Origin: Eubacteriales Family XIII. Incertae Sedis bacterium
Lineage (GTDB): Bacteria; Bacillota; Clostridia; Peptostreptococcales; Anaerovoracaceae
DNA length: 12,003 nt
NCBI GenBank assembly: GCA_031254995.1
Contig: JAIRTJ010000142.1
Span: 1-12,003 of the forward strand
Direction of reading: 5' to 3'
This document shows positions 1-5,762 of the stretch, in pieces (within the stretch, counting starts at the first letter, position 1; each line of letters begins with the position of its first letter). Under the pieces are notes generated by a model, which saw only the letters and a program-made list of their open reading frames with translations, was not told where the DNA came from and made no database searches. A program made the position numbers and the translations under genes.

Positions 1-1455
1 GGAAGCTACATCGGAATGCCCGGAGGCAATCCGAGCACGCCCGGAGGGGGCGGCGGCAAGAGCGGTTCGGGCGGGATACCCGCCAAGGTGTACTATACGG
101 TCGTCTTCGATTCCCAAGGAGGCAGCCCGGTGATCCCGCAACGTTTGGCGCCCGGCGGGGTCGCGGTGCGCCCCGACGATCCGACCAAGCTCGGATATCT
201 TTTTGAAGACTGGTATCTCGACGCCGACGGCTCTATCCCCTACAACTTTTCCTCGCCCGTGCGCCGGGAGAAGCTGACGCTCTACGCGAAGTGGACGGAC
301 ATCGGCGAATACTTCGCGTTCACGATCGACACAAGCCTCGGAGACGGGAATAACACCTTCTCGATTGCAACAGGCGGATCTGCTTCATCCGATCAGCAAG
401 CTCCGTTCGACTGGGATATCTATGTTGACGGCGGAGACCCCGTACGATACACAGATGCCGATGAATCGAACAATTCGATCGACATCAGCGCGCAATTGGC
501 GAAAGACGGAATCCATACGATAATCATCGCCGAGCACGACATAACGACCGAAGGGAACAGCCCCGAATGGTTCCGGGCTTTCGGAAATGGGTGGGGCGAT
601 GAGAATAACAGGCGCAAGCTCGCGACGCTCGTGTCTCCCCTGCCGACCATCGGTCTGTGCGTAAGAGAGAACGATGACGGGACTTACAACGCGGGAGATG
701 CCTTTGGGAACCGGATGTTCGTGAATTGCGACGGATCTTCGTTCGAGATGGGCAAGGACTTCAACCTGCCGCAGAACATCACGATTACGGGATATCGTTT
801 CTGCAGGGAAATGTTTCTCGGATGCAGCGGCGCCTCTTTCACGATGGGCAAGAACTTCAATCTGCCGAAGAACATCACGGTGGCGGTAGATGCGTTTTGC
901 CGGTACATGTTTTACGGATGCAGCGGCGCGGCGTTTGCGATGAACGACGTTTTCAACCTGCCGAAGGGCATAACGGATGCGGAGAAGGATTTCTGCTCCA
1001 GAATGTTTGACTCTTGCTCCGGGGGAAATTTCACGATGAACGACGTCTTCAATCTGCCGCAGGGCATCATGACGGCGGGAGATGGCTTCTGCTTCAGAAT
1101 GTTTGACTCTTGCTCCGGGGGGAATTTCACGATGAACGATGTCTTCAATCTGCCGCAGGACATCACGGTTGCCGGAAAGAACTTTGCAACCGAGATGTTT
1201 GGCAGGTGCAGCGGATCGAGCTTCACGGTGAACGACAAGTTCAAATTTCCGCAGCGACTGGCGGACAATTTAGGTATACTGAACGACGGCGCATTTTACC
1301 GAATGTTCTATGAGATCAGGAACTCTCAGTCCGTCGCCGCAACAGGCATCATAAACGGGCTGCCTGTGCCGATGGACGACAGAGATACATTTTATTCCAA
1401 TAATGGGAGTAGTGTGTGGGGCGACTGCGACAGTCTGCCCGCTAACTGGAAATAG
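1..1455 (+). CDS. Surface/secreted repeat protein (InlB B-repeat plus BspA-like cysteine repeats), 5' truncated
   Basis: The reading frame is open to the first base of the window and the first Met (base 16) opens a Gly/Pro/Ser-rich linker, not a signal peptide, so the true start lies upstream. Counting from that Met, residues 25-94 form an InlB B-repeat (Listeria-Bacteroides type), ending in the typical LTLYAKWT. Residues 97-215 resemble the PKD-like segment found in clostridial BspA-like proteins (FDWDIYVDGG; EWFRAFGNGWG). Six 32-residue repeats follow (nt 700-1290) with the pattern FC..MF..CSG..FTM...FNLP..IT, then a degenerate seventh. The tail is hydrophilic, ending SLPANWK, with no LPXTG motif or membrane anchor, so attachment would depend on the unseen N-terminus. 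Such proteins are usually exported and thought to bind host or neighbour surfaces; that role here is inference. It is probably a separate transcription unit from rpmE. Domain class is fairly sure; specific function is unknown. Confidence 0.8.
   Translation, partial: GSYIGMPGGNPSTPGGGGGKSGSGGIPAKVYYTVVFDSQGGSPVIPQRLAPGGVAVRPDDPTKLGYLFEDWYLDADGSIPYNFSSPVRREKLTLYAKWTDIGEYFAFTIDTSLGDGNNTFSIATGGSASSDQQAPFDWDIYVDGGDPVRYTDADESNNSIDISAQLAKDGIHTIIIAEHDITTEGNSPEWFRAFGNGWGDENNRRKLATLVSPLPTIGLCVRENDDGTYNAGDAFGNRMFVNCDGSSFEMGKDFNLPQNITITGYRFCREMFLGCSGASFTMGKNFNLPKNITVAVDAFCRYMFYGCSGAAFAMNDVFNLPKGITDAEKDFCSRMFDSCSGGNFTMNDVFNLPQGIMTAGDGFCFRMFDSCSGGNFTMNDVFNLPQDITVAGKNFATEMFGRCSGSSFTVNDKFKFPQRLADNLGILNDGAFYRMFYEIRNSQSVAATGIINGLPVPMDDRDTFYSNNGSSVWGDCDSLPANWK
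700..1290 (+). repeat. Six in-frame 96-bp (32-residue) coding repeats
   Basis: Units begin at 700, 796, 892, 988, 1084 and 1180; the first five are exactly 96 bp and the sixth is stretched to 111 bp. A degenerate seventh (AFYRMFYEI) starts at 1291. Each unit carries F-x(3)-MF-x(2)-C-(S/D)-G, then F...FNLP (FKFP in the last). Units 2-5 have two Cys each (FC and CSG); units 1 and 6 lack the first. Units 4 and 5 are nearly the same DNA: in a 63-bp core (1000-1062 versus 1096-1158) only two wobble bases differ, which points to recent duplication or gene conversion. The pattern resembles DUF285/BspA-like repeats, but with a longer period than their usual mid-twenties. Confidence 0.85.
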
Positions 1456-1628
1456 AGCGATTCGGCCGCCAACCGTAAATAACGATTCGCATATTCGGAG
1501 CGATCGTTTCGGGTCGAGTCCCGCGATAACAAGCGAAGCGTCGACGTATCTCCTCGTCGGCGTTTCGAGTTTGCGCGAAGACCGGCGACGACCGGTTGGC
1601 CGGTTGGCTGTCGATTTGTACGCGGAGC

Positions 1629-1657
1629 TTGTGCATTTCTCGTTTTTTGGATATAAT
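1629..1657 (+). promoter_or_regulatory. Probable sigma-A promoter of rpmE
   Basis: A perfect -10 TATAAT lies at 1652-1657. At 17-bp spacing the -35 position is TTGTGC (1629-1634), which matches only the TTG. It stands in a 279-bp gene-free stretch (1456-1734) and predicts a transcript start about 70 bp before rpmE. The rest of that stretch shows no gene; it holds a tandem CCGGTTGG at 1592-1607 that can form a small hairpin but has no T-tract. Confidence 0.65.
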
Positions 1658-1693
1658 ATCATTCACGGAATCGAATCAATACGCGACAGATGC

Positions 1694-1715
1694 GGCAAAC
1701 GCAAGATGCGCAAAG
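1694..1715 (+). repeat. Diverged copy of the upp leader repeat, running into the rpmE Shine-Dalgarno
   Basis: These 22 bases match the 3' part of the 34-bp repeats before upp at 18 of 22 positions, and all four differences are A/G transitions. The shared core is CGCAAGATRCGCAAA. Here it runs directly into the rpmE ribosome binding site AAAGGAGG (1712-1719), 15 bases before the ATG at 1735. Low GC-complexity similarity by chance is possible, so the relationship is tentative. Confidence 0.45.
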
Positions 1716-1734
1716 GAGGTCGGAAGGAAACGAA

Positions 1735-1935
1735 ATGAAAGAAGGAATACACCCCAAATACAAAACGACGAAGGTCACATGCGCCTGCGGCAACACTTTT
1801 GAAACCAAATCCACGGAGGACGAGATCAAACTGGATGTCTGCTCCGCATGCCACCCGTTCTTCACGGGTCAGCAGAAGTTTATCAACAGGGGCGGCCGCG
1901 TGGAGAAGTTCAAGAAGAAGTACGATTTGGACTAG
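1735..1935 (+). CDS. rpmE: 50S ribosomal protein L31, zinc-binding (C+) form
   Basis: A 66-residue protein, normal for L31, starting MKEGIHPKYK. It carries the four zinc-ligand cysteines of the C+ type at positions 16, 18, 36 and 39 (CAC and CSAC) and the conserved HPFFTG block (40-45) and FINRGGRVEKF. L31 sits at the 30S-50S interface on the 50S central protuberance. The ATG at 1735 is preferred over an in-frame ATG 45 bp upstream, because the strong AAAGGAGG at 1712-1719 lies between them and the extra residues are not L31-like. A promoter lies just upstream and an intrinsic terminator just downstream, so it may be mostly monocistronic. C+ L31 can act as a zinc reserve and is often paired elsewhere with a zinc-free paralogue under Zur; no Zur-type operator was recognised here. 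Confidence 0.96.
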   Translation: MKEGIHPKYKTTKVTCACGNTFETKSTEDEIKLDVCSACHPFFTGQQKFINRGGRVEKFKKKYDLD

Positions 1936-1952
1936 CGCGCGCCTATGAACGG

Positions 1953-1978
1953 AAACCGGGGCTTGCGCCCGGTTTTTT
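1953..1978 (+). terminator. Rho-independent terminator after rpmE
   Basis: A perfect 8-bp stem AAACCGGG (1953-1960) / CCCGGTTT (1968-1975) with a 7-base loop GCTTGCG is followed by a T run (1973-1978). It starts 17 bp after the rpmE stop and ends 22 bp before the prfA start, with no promoter seen between, so prfA probably depends on partial read-through. Confidence 0.85.
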
Positions 1979-2000
1979 CATGGGATGAGAGGTAGTCGAT

Positions 2001-3065
2001 ATGTTTGATAAATTGAATTTCATCGCGGAAAAATACGAGACGCTGTCCGAAAAAGCTTCCGACCCTGAGGTCATCGCCAATCAGCCCGTTTGGCGCAAGA
2101 TCGTGAAGGAAATGGGCGAGATAGAGCCGGTCGTGAGCACGTACAAGGAATACAACCTCAACAAGGAAACGATTGCGGAAACAAAGGCGTTATTGGAGGA
2201 CGGGGGGCTCGACGCGGACGAAAAGGAGCTGTTCAAGGCCGAATTGAACGATTTGGAACGGGAGAAAGAGACCCTGGAAGACTCGTTGAAATTGTTGTTG
2301 TTGCCTAAGGATCCGAACGATGAAAAGAACGTCATACTCGAGATTCGCGCCGGAACGGGCGGCGAGGAAGCGGGCTTGTTCGGCGGAGATCTCCTGCGCA
2401 TGTACATGCGATACGCGGAACGTCGCGGATGGAAGACGGAAATGATGGAATTGAGCGACACCGGGCTCGGCGGCATAAAGGAAGCCGTGATCATGTTGCG
2501 CGGGCGCGGCGCTTATTCGCGTTTGAAATACGAGAGCGGCGTGCATCGAGTGCAACGGGTTCCCGAAACGGAAGCGGGGGGCAGGGTTCACACTTCCGCC
2601 GCCACGGTCGCGGTATTGCCGGAAATCGATGAGGTGGAGGTCGAGATCGATCCCGCAGACGTGCGCGTCGACGTGTTTCGTTCTTCGGGCAACGGAGGCC
2701 AATCCGTGAATACCACGGACTCCGCGGTGCGGCTCACCCATATCCCTACGGGCATTGTCGTGTCCTGTCAGGATGAGAAGTCGCAGATCAAAAATAAGGA
2801 TAAGGCGTTCAAGGTGCTCAGGGCGCGGCTCTACGACGCAAAGCTCAGGGAACAGAACAAGGAGATTTCCGAAGCGCGCAAGAGCATGGTGGGCACCGGG
2901 GACAGGAGCGAGCGGATCAGGACGTACAATTTCCCGCAGAGCCGCGTCTCGGATCACAGGATCGGCCTGACGCTCTACAAGCTTCCGGCTTTTATGGACG
3001 GCGATCTGGACGAGGTGATCGACGGACTCATCGTGGCGGATCAGGCGGATAAGATGAAAGCGTGA
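2001..3065 (+). CDS. prfA: Peptide chain release factor 1 (RF1)
   Basis: A 354-residue class I release factor that reads UAA and UAG and triggers peptidyl-tRNA hydrolysis on the ribosome. The stop-codon recognition tripeptide of RF1 (PxT) is PET at 188-190 in HRVQRVPETEAGG; RF2 would have SPF. The catalytic GGQ is at 232-234 in RSSGNGGQSVNTTDSAVR. The N-terminal helical domain 1 and the RAGTGGEEA block (116-124) are also typical, and the length matches the family. GAGAGG (1987-1992) lies 8 bp before the ATG. In many Firmicutes the adjacent gene is prmC, which methylates the GGQ glutamine; it is absent from this window. Transcription probably comes from the rpmE promoter through a leaky terminator, though an unseen promoter cannot be excluded. 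Confidence 0.97.
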   Translation: MFDKLNFIAEKYETLSEKASDPEVIANQPVWRKIVKEMGEIEPVVSTYKEYNLNKETIAETKALLEDGGLDADEKELFKAELNDLEREKETLEDSLKLLLLPKDPNDEKNVILEIRAGTGGEEAGLFGGDLLRMYMRYAERRGWKTEMMELSDTGLGGIKEAVIMLRGRGAYSRLKYESGVHRVQRVPETEAGGRVHTSAATVAVLPEIDEVEVEIDPADVRVDVFRSSGNGGQSVNTTDSAVRLTHIPTGIVVSCQDEKSQIKNKDKAFKVLRARLYDAKLREQNKEISEARKSMVGTGDRSERIRTYNFPQSRVSDHRIGLTLYKLPAFMDGDLDEVIDGLIVADQADKMKA

Positions 3066-3114
3066 CGCAGCGCGGATTTCGATTTTGCGCGGCCGGACGC
3101 GAGACTAAAGGACG

Positions 3115-4188
3115 ATGAAAACAGAGATATTCGATGTGACGAAGCTCAACGGCGATGTGTTGGAGAGCGGCGAAATACACGCGGGACGCGGCGCGCGCCG
3201 CGATATGGACGAGGCTCTGCGGAGTATACGCATCGCGGCTAAAACGATACGCGCGGGAGGTCTCGTCGCCTTTCCTACGGAGACCGTATACGGATTGGGT
3301 TGCGACGCGTTCAACGAAGCGGCGGTCAAGAAGGTCTACGCGGCAAAGGGACGACCTTCCGACAATCCGATGATTGTGCATATCGCGAGGGCGAGCGATG
3401 TCGGCGCGCTCACGCCGCGCATAACGCCGGAGTTCGTGCGGTTGGCCGACAGTTTTTGGCCGGGGCCCCTCACGATGATACTGAAAAAGAAAGAATGCGT
3501 CCCTGACGCGACCACGGGGGGATTGGATACGGTCGCCGTGCGCCTGCCGGATCATCCTGCGGCTCTCGAGCTGATCAGAGCTTCGGGCTGTCCCTTGGCT
3601 GCGCCGAGCGCAAATCTCTCGGGCAGTCCCAGTCCGACGAAGGCTGAGCACGTGATACGCGATCTCTCGGGCAAGGCGGACGTGATCCTCGCGGGTTCGG
3701 ACAGCCGCGTCGGCATCGAGTCCGCCGTCTTGGATCTCACCTCGGATATCCCGACGATCCTGCGCCCCGGCGTCCTTTCCGCGGATGTTCTCTCGGAGGT
3801 CTTGGGCAGGGAGGTGGTCTGCGACGACGCTCTCCTGCGCGATGGCGTCTCTTCGGGCGCCGCGCCCAAGTCCCCGGGCATGAAATATCGGCACTACGCG
3901 CCGAAAGCGGAGATGCTGATCGTCGAGGGCTCCGAGGATAGAGTTCGCGCGGAGATCAATCGTCTGAAATCCCTGAATGAACGGCTCGGCGCCGCCGTGG
4001 GCGTAATGCTCTTCGATGAACGCGCCTATGCGGAGGCCGCCCGCGATTTCTACGCGCGACTTCGCGAATTGGACGATCTCGGCGTCGATCTGATCTTGGC
4101 AGGCGCCCTGAGCGACCGAACGGGAATCGGCTTCGCGATCATGAATCGCATGTTCAAGAGCGCCGGATACAGAGTCGTCAAGGTGTGA
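3115..4188 (+). CDS. tsaC: L-threonylcarbamoyladenylate synthase, Sua5/YwlC (TsaC2) type
   Basis: This enzyme makes threonylcarbamoyl-AMP from threonine, bicarbonate and ATP in the cytoplasm, the first step of t6A37 modification in ANN-decoding tRNAs. The N-terminal YrdC domain shows GGLVAFPTETVYGLG (48-62), KGR (78-80), DNPMIVHI (83-90), PGPLTMIL (116-123), the SAN motif in APSANLSG (163-170) and RVGIESAVLDLT (198-209). The linker SPGMKYRHYAPK (253-264) leads to the Sua5 domain, which ends in the typical GIGFAIMNRMFKSAGY. At 357 residues it is complete and of the long Sua5 class, unlike short TsaC. The N-terminus begins in the usual MKTE style but has an Arg/Gly-rich stretch (about 11-32) before the first helix. 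The AAAGGA at 3107-3112 is only 2 bp from the ATG, but homology supports this start. It follows prfA by 49 bp, as an operon would. Confidence 0.95.
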   Translation: MKTEIFDVTKLNGDVLESGEIHAGRGARRDMDEALRSIRIAAKTIRAGGLVAFPTETVYGLGCDAFNEAAVKKVYAAKGRPSDNPMIVHIARASDVGALTPRITPEFVRLADSFWPGPLTMILKKKECVPDATTGGLDTVAVRLPDHPAALELIRASGCPLAAPSANLSGSPSPTKAEHVIRDLSGKADVILAGSDSRVGIESAVLDLTSDIPTILRPGVLSADVLSEVLGREVVCDDALLRDGVSSGAAPKSPGMKYRHYAPKAEMLIVEGSEDRVRAEINRLKSLNERLGAAVGVMLFDERAYAEAARDFYARLRELDDLGVDLILAGALSDRTGIGFAIMNRMFKSAGYRVVKV

Positions 4189-4246
4189 AGCGGGATCCTT
4201 TTTTCGTTTAAACTCTTTTAAAACCCGCGTAAATTCTCACAACACG

Positions 4247-4275
4247 TGGTGCGTTTTTGCGTTTTGTTATATAAT
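4247..4275 (+). promoter_or_regulatory. Probable promoter of rpiB (and perhaps upp)
   Basis: A perfect -10 TATAAT is at 4270-4275 in an AT-rich patch that contrasts with the GC-rich genes. The -35 position at 17-bp spacing (TGGTGC, 4247-4252) is poor. A CACGTG palindrome (4243-4248) inside a looser inverted repeat overlaps that -35 and could be an operator, which may explain the weak hexamer. No clear terminator was found for sua5 in 4189-4240, so read-through from upstream is also possible. Confidence 0.6.
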
Positions 4276-4349
4276 AGTTGACAGAGTCGAGCGGAAGTTT
4301 GGTTCGCGTCCGCGCGCGACGGGGATCTTGAGGCGGAAAGGAGGAGCGA

Positions 4350-4784
4350 ATGCGCATAGCAATGGCGTCGGATCACGGCGGATTTGCGTTGAAGGAGGGC
4401 TTGAAGTCGTATCTGACGGGCGAGGGGCACGAGATCGTCGATCTCGGAACGGACAGCGAGGATTCTACAGACTATCCCATATATGGAGAAAAATGCGCGG
4501 AGTATGTTGTTTCCGGAAAAGCGGAGAAGGGCATCGTCCTTTGCGGAACCGGCATCGGCATATCCATCGCCGCGAACAAGGTCAAGGGCGCGCGGTGCGC
4601 GTTGTGCGCGAGCGAGATTTTGGCGGAATTGGCCGCCAACCATAACGACGCGAATCTGATCGCTCTCGGAGGCCGCACGACTTCGCTCGAAGACGCCGTG
4701 AAATACACGAAGAAGTGGCTTGCCACCGCGTTTGACGGCGGCGAGCGCCACGTGCGCAGGGTGAAGATGCTCACCGAGATGTAA
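4350..4784 (+). CDS. rpiB: Ribose-5-phosphate isomerase B
   Basis: A 144-residue RpiB/LacA/LacB family enzyme that interconverts ribose 5-phosphate and ribulose 5-phosphate in the non-oxidative pentose phosphate pathway. The start MRIAMASDHGG gives the substrate-binding Asp8-His9; the catalytic cysteine is Cys65 in LCGTGIG (64-70), the phosphate-binding loop; His98 in NHNDAN (97-102) matches the ring-opening histidine of the family. The Cys-containing CGTGIG and lack of a partner subunit gene favour RpiB over galactose-6-phosphate isomerase LacA/LacB. A strong AAAGGAGGAG site (4337-4346) fixes the start. Ribose 5-phosphate feeds PRPP, the co-substrate of the downstream Upp, and rpiB near upp is a familiar Firmicutes arrangement (in Bacillus glyA lies between; here it does not). 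Confidence 0.95.
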   Translation: MRIAMASDHGGFALKEGLKSYLTGEGHEIVDLGTDSEDSTDYPIYGEKCAEYVVSGKAEKGIVLCGTGIGISIAANKVKGARCALCASEILAELAANHNDANLIALGGRTTSLEDAVKYTKKWLATAFDGGERHVRRVKMLTEM

Positions 4785-4808
4785 CGCAACCGCCGCCGCA
4801 AAAGGATA

Positions 4809-4842
4809 GACCGAGCGAACGACAAGCGCAAGATACGCAAAA
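4809..4842 (+). repeat. Direct repeat, copy 1, in the rpiB-upp spacer
   Basis: This 34-bp stretch matches 4957-4990 at 33 of 34 bases (G versus A at the seventh position). The core is GCGCAAGATACGCAAAA, preceded by a CGAACGA-type run. The copies are 148 bp apart start to start, inside a 232-bp gene-free spacer (4785-5016). The segment between them includes a poly-A (4866-4871), a poly-T (4890-4895) and a weak tandem TTGCGCAGGAT / TTGCGTAGGTT, but no convincing terminator, promoter or ORF. Confidence 0.8.
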
Positions 4843-4956
4843 CGAACGGCGAGGGCTAGGGACGGAAAAAAGTGAGAGATTGCGCAGGATTTTTTGCGTA
4901 GGTTGCGCGCGGAGGAGAGAGGGCGAAGCGCCGCGTACCCGGACGTACGTAAGCGA

Positions 4957-4990
4957 GACCGAACGAACGACAAGCGCAAGATACGCAAAA
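4957..4990 (+). repeat. Direct repeat, copy 2, just before the upp Shine-Dalgarno
   Basis: This is the second copy of the 34-bp element. It ends 14 bp before the upp ribosome binding site AAGGAGG (5004-5010), so it is part of the upp 5' leader on any transcript coming from rpiB. A related 22-bp stretch sits in the same place before rpmE (1694-1715). Confidence 0.8.
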
Positions 4991-5016
4991 AAGACAAGCA
5001 ATCAAGGAGGTAAGAA

Positions 5017-5646
5017 ATGGGCAACGTATATATATTCGACCATCCGCTGATTCAACACAAAACCTCAATGATCCGGGACAAGGATACGAACGTCAAGGAT
5101 TTCAGGGATTTGGTCAAAGAGATTTCCATGCTTATGGGCTATGAGGTCACGCGCGATCTGCCGCTTCGCGACGCGGAAATCGAGACGCCTCTGGCCAAGA
5201 CCACCGTAAAGGTGCTGGAGGGCAACGACCTTGCAATCGTCCCGATCCTGCGGGCCGGACTCGGCATGGTGGACGGATTCCTCAGTTTGGTTCCCACCGC
5301 GAAGGTCGGATTCATCGGACTGTATCGGGATCCCGACACGCATCTGCCTGTCGAGTATTATTGCAAATTGCCCGACGATATCGACAAGCGTCAAGTGGTG
5401 GTTTTGGATCCGATGTTGGCGACGGGCGGATCCGCCGCTGCGGCCGTCGATTTCATCAAGAAACGAGGCGGGAAGAAGATCAGTTTCGTGTGCCTGATCG
5501 CGGCGCCCGAAGGCATCGACGTCCTGCGGAAGGCGCATCCCGACACGGACATCTACATCGCGGCGAAGGACAGTCATTTGAACGACCATGCCTATATCGT
5601 CCCGGGGCTGGGCGACGCCGGAGATCGACTGTACGGGACGAAATGA
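5017..5646 (+). CDS. upp: Uracil phosphoribosyltransferase
   Basis: A 209-residue type I phosphoribosyltransferase, the usual length, that makes UMP from uracil and PRPP for pyrimidine salvage in the cytoplasm. The PRPP-binding loop is VVVLDPMLATGGSAAA (127-142); PILRAGLGMVDG (76-87) and the C-terminal uracil-binding YIVPGLGDAGDRLYGTK (193-209) are diagnostic. The N-terminal DHPLIQHK (8-15) is also a family hallmark. AAGGAGG at 5004-5010 lies 6 bp before the ATG. It follows rpiB across a 232-bp spacer holding two 34-bp direct repeats. No PyrR-type leader or clear own promoter was recognised, so control is unknown; co-transcription with rpiB is the simplest view. Confidence 0.97.
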   Translation: MGNVYIFDHPLIQHKTSMIRDKDTNVKDFRDLVKEISMLMGYEVTRDLPLRDAEIETPLAKTTVKVLEGNDLAIVPILRAGLGMVDGFLSLVPTAKVGFIGLYRDPDTHLPVEYYCKLPDDIDKRQVVVLDPMLATGGSAAAAVDFIKKRGGKKISFVCLIAAPEGIDVLRKAHPDTDIYIAAKDSHLNDHAYIVPGLGDAGDRLYGTK

Positions 5647-5679
5647 TTCTGCGGCGAATTTCCCGTTAAGGCGAAGGTT

Positions 5680-5697
5680 CGATGCGAGTTCGCATCG
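5680..5697 (+). promoter_or_regulatory. Perfect inverted repeat in the upp-tyrS spacer
   Basis: CGATGCGA (5680-5687) and TCGCATCG (5690-5697) are exact reverse complements separated by GT. As RNA it would form a 6-bp stem with a 6-base loop. No T-tract follows, so it is not a standard intrinsic terminator. It overlaps a candidate -35 (TTCGCA, 5689-5694) that stands 17 bp from a candidate -10 (GATATT, 5712-5717), so it could be an operator for tyrS. The spacer is too short for a T-box and lacks its conserved antiterminator bulge. Confidence 0.45.
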
Positions 5698-5747
5698 TTC
5701 CGGGCATGCGCGATATTTGATTGGCAAAAGTACGGTATTTCATAAAC

Positions 5748-5754
5748 AGAAGGA
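5748..5754 (+). promoter_or_regulatory. Ribosome binding site that decides the tyrS start
   Basis: AGAAGGA lies 8 bp before the ATG at 5763. It overlaps the other in-frame ATG (5754), which rules that start out, and is downstream of a possible TTG start (5721). Confidence 0.65.
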
Positions 5755-5762
5755 TGGCGAGA

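Noticed and set aside
1435..1455. LPANW near the C-terminus as a sortase signal
   Set aside because: It is not LPXTG-like in context: no hydrophobic segment or basic tail follows, and the protein stops at once.
1581..1610. Hairpin from ACCGG-TTGG-CCGGT as a terminator for the repeat protein
   Set aside because: The stem is short and no T-tract follows; the tandem CCGGTTGG is probably chance in GC-rich DNA.
4863..4896. Poly-A and poly-T runs in the upp leader as a terminator
   Set aside because: Pairing would be A-T only with an 18-base loop, too weak for intrinsic termination.
4218..5024. A 268-codon minus-strand frame spanning rpiB and the upp leader
   Set aside because: It is antisense to rpiB, and its recurring RILRLSF strings are only the reverse reading of the 34-bp repeats.
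5647..5762. A T-box leader for tyrS
   Set aside because: At 116 bp it is too short, has no AGGGTGGNACCGCG-like bulge and no terminator; only a small inverted repeat is present.
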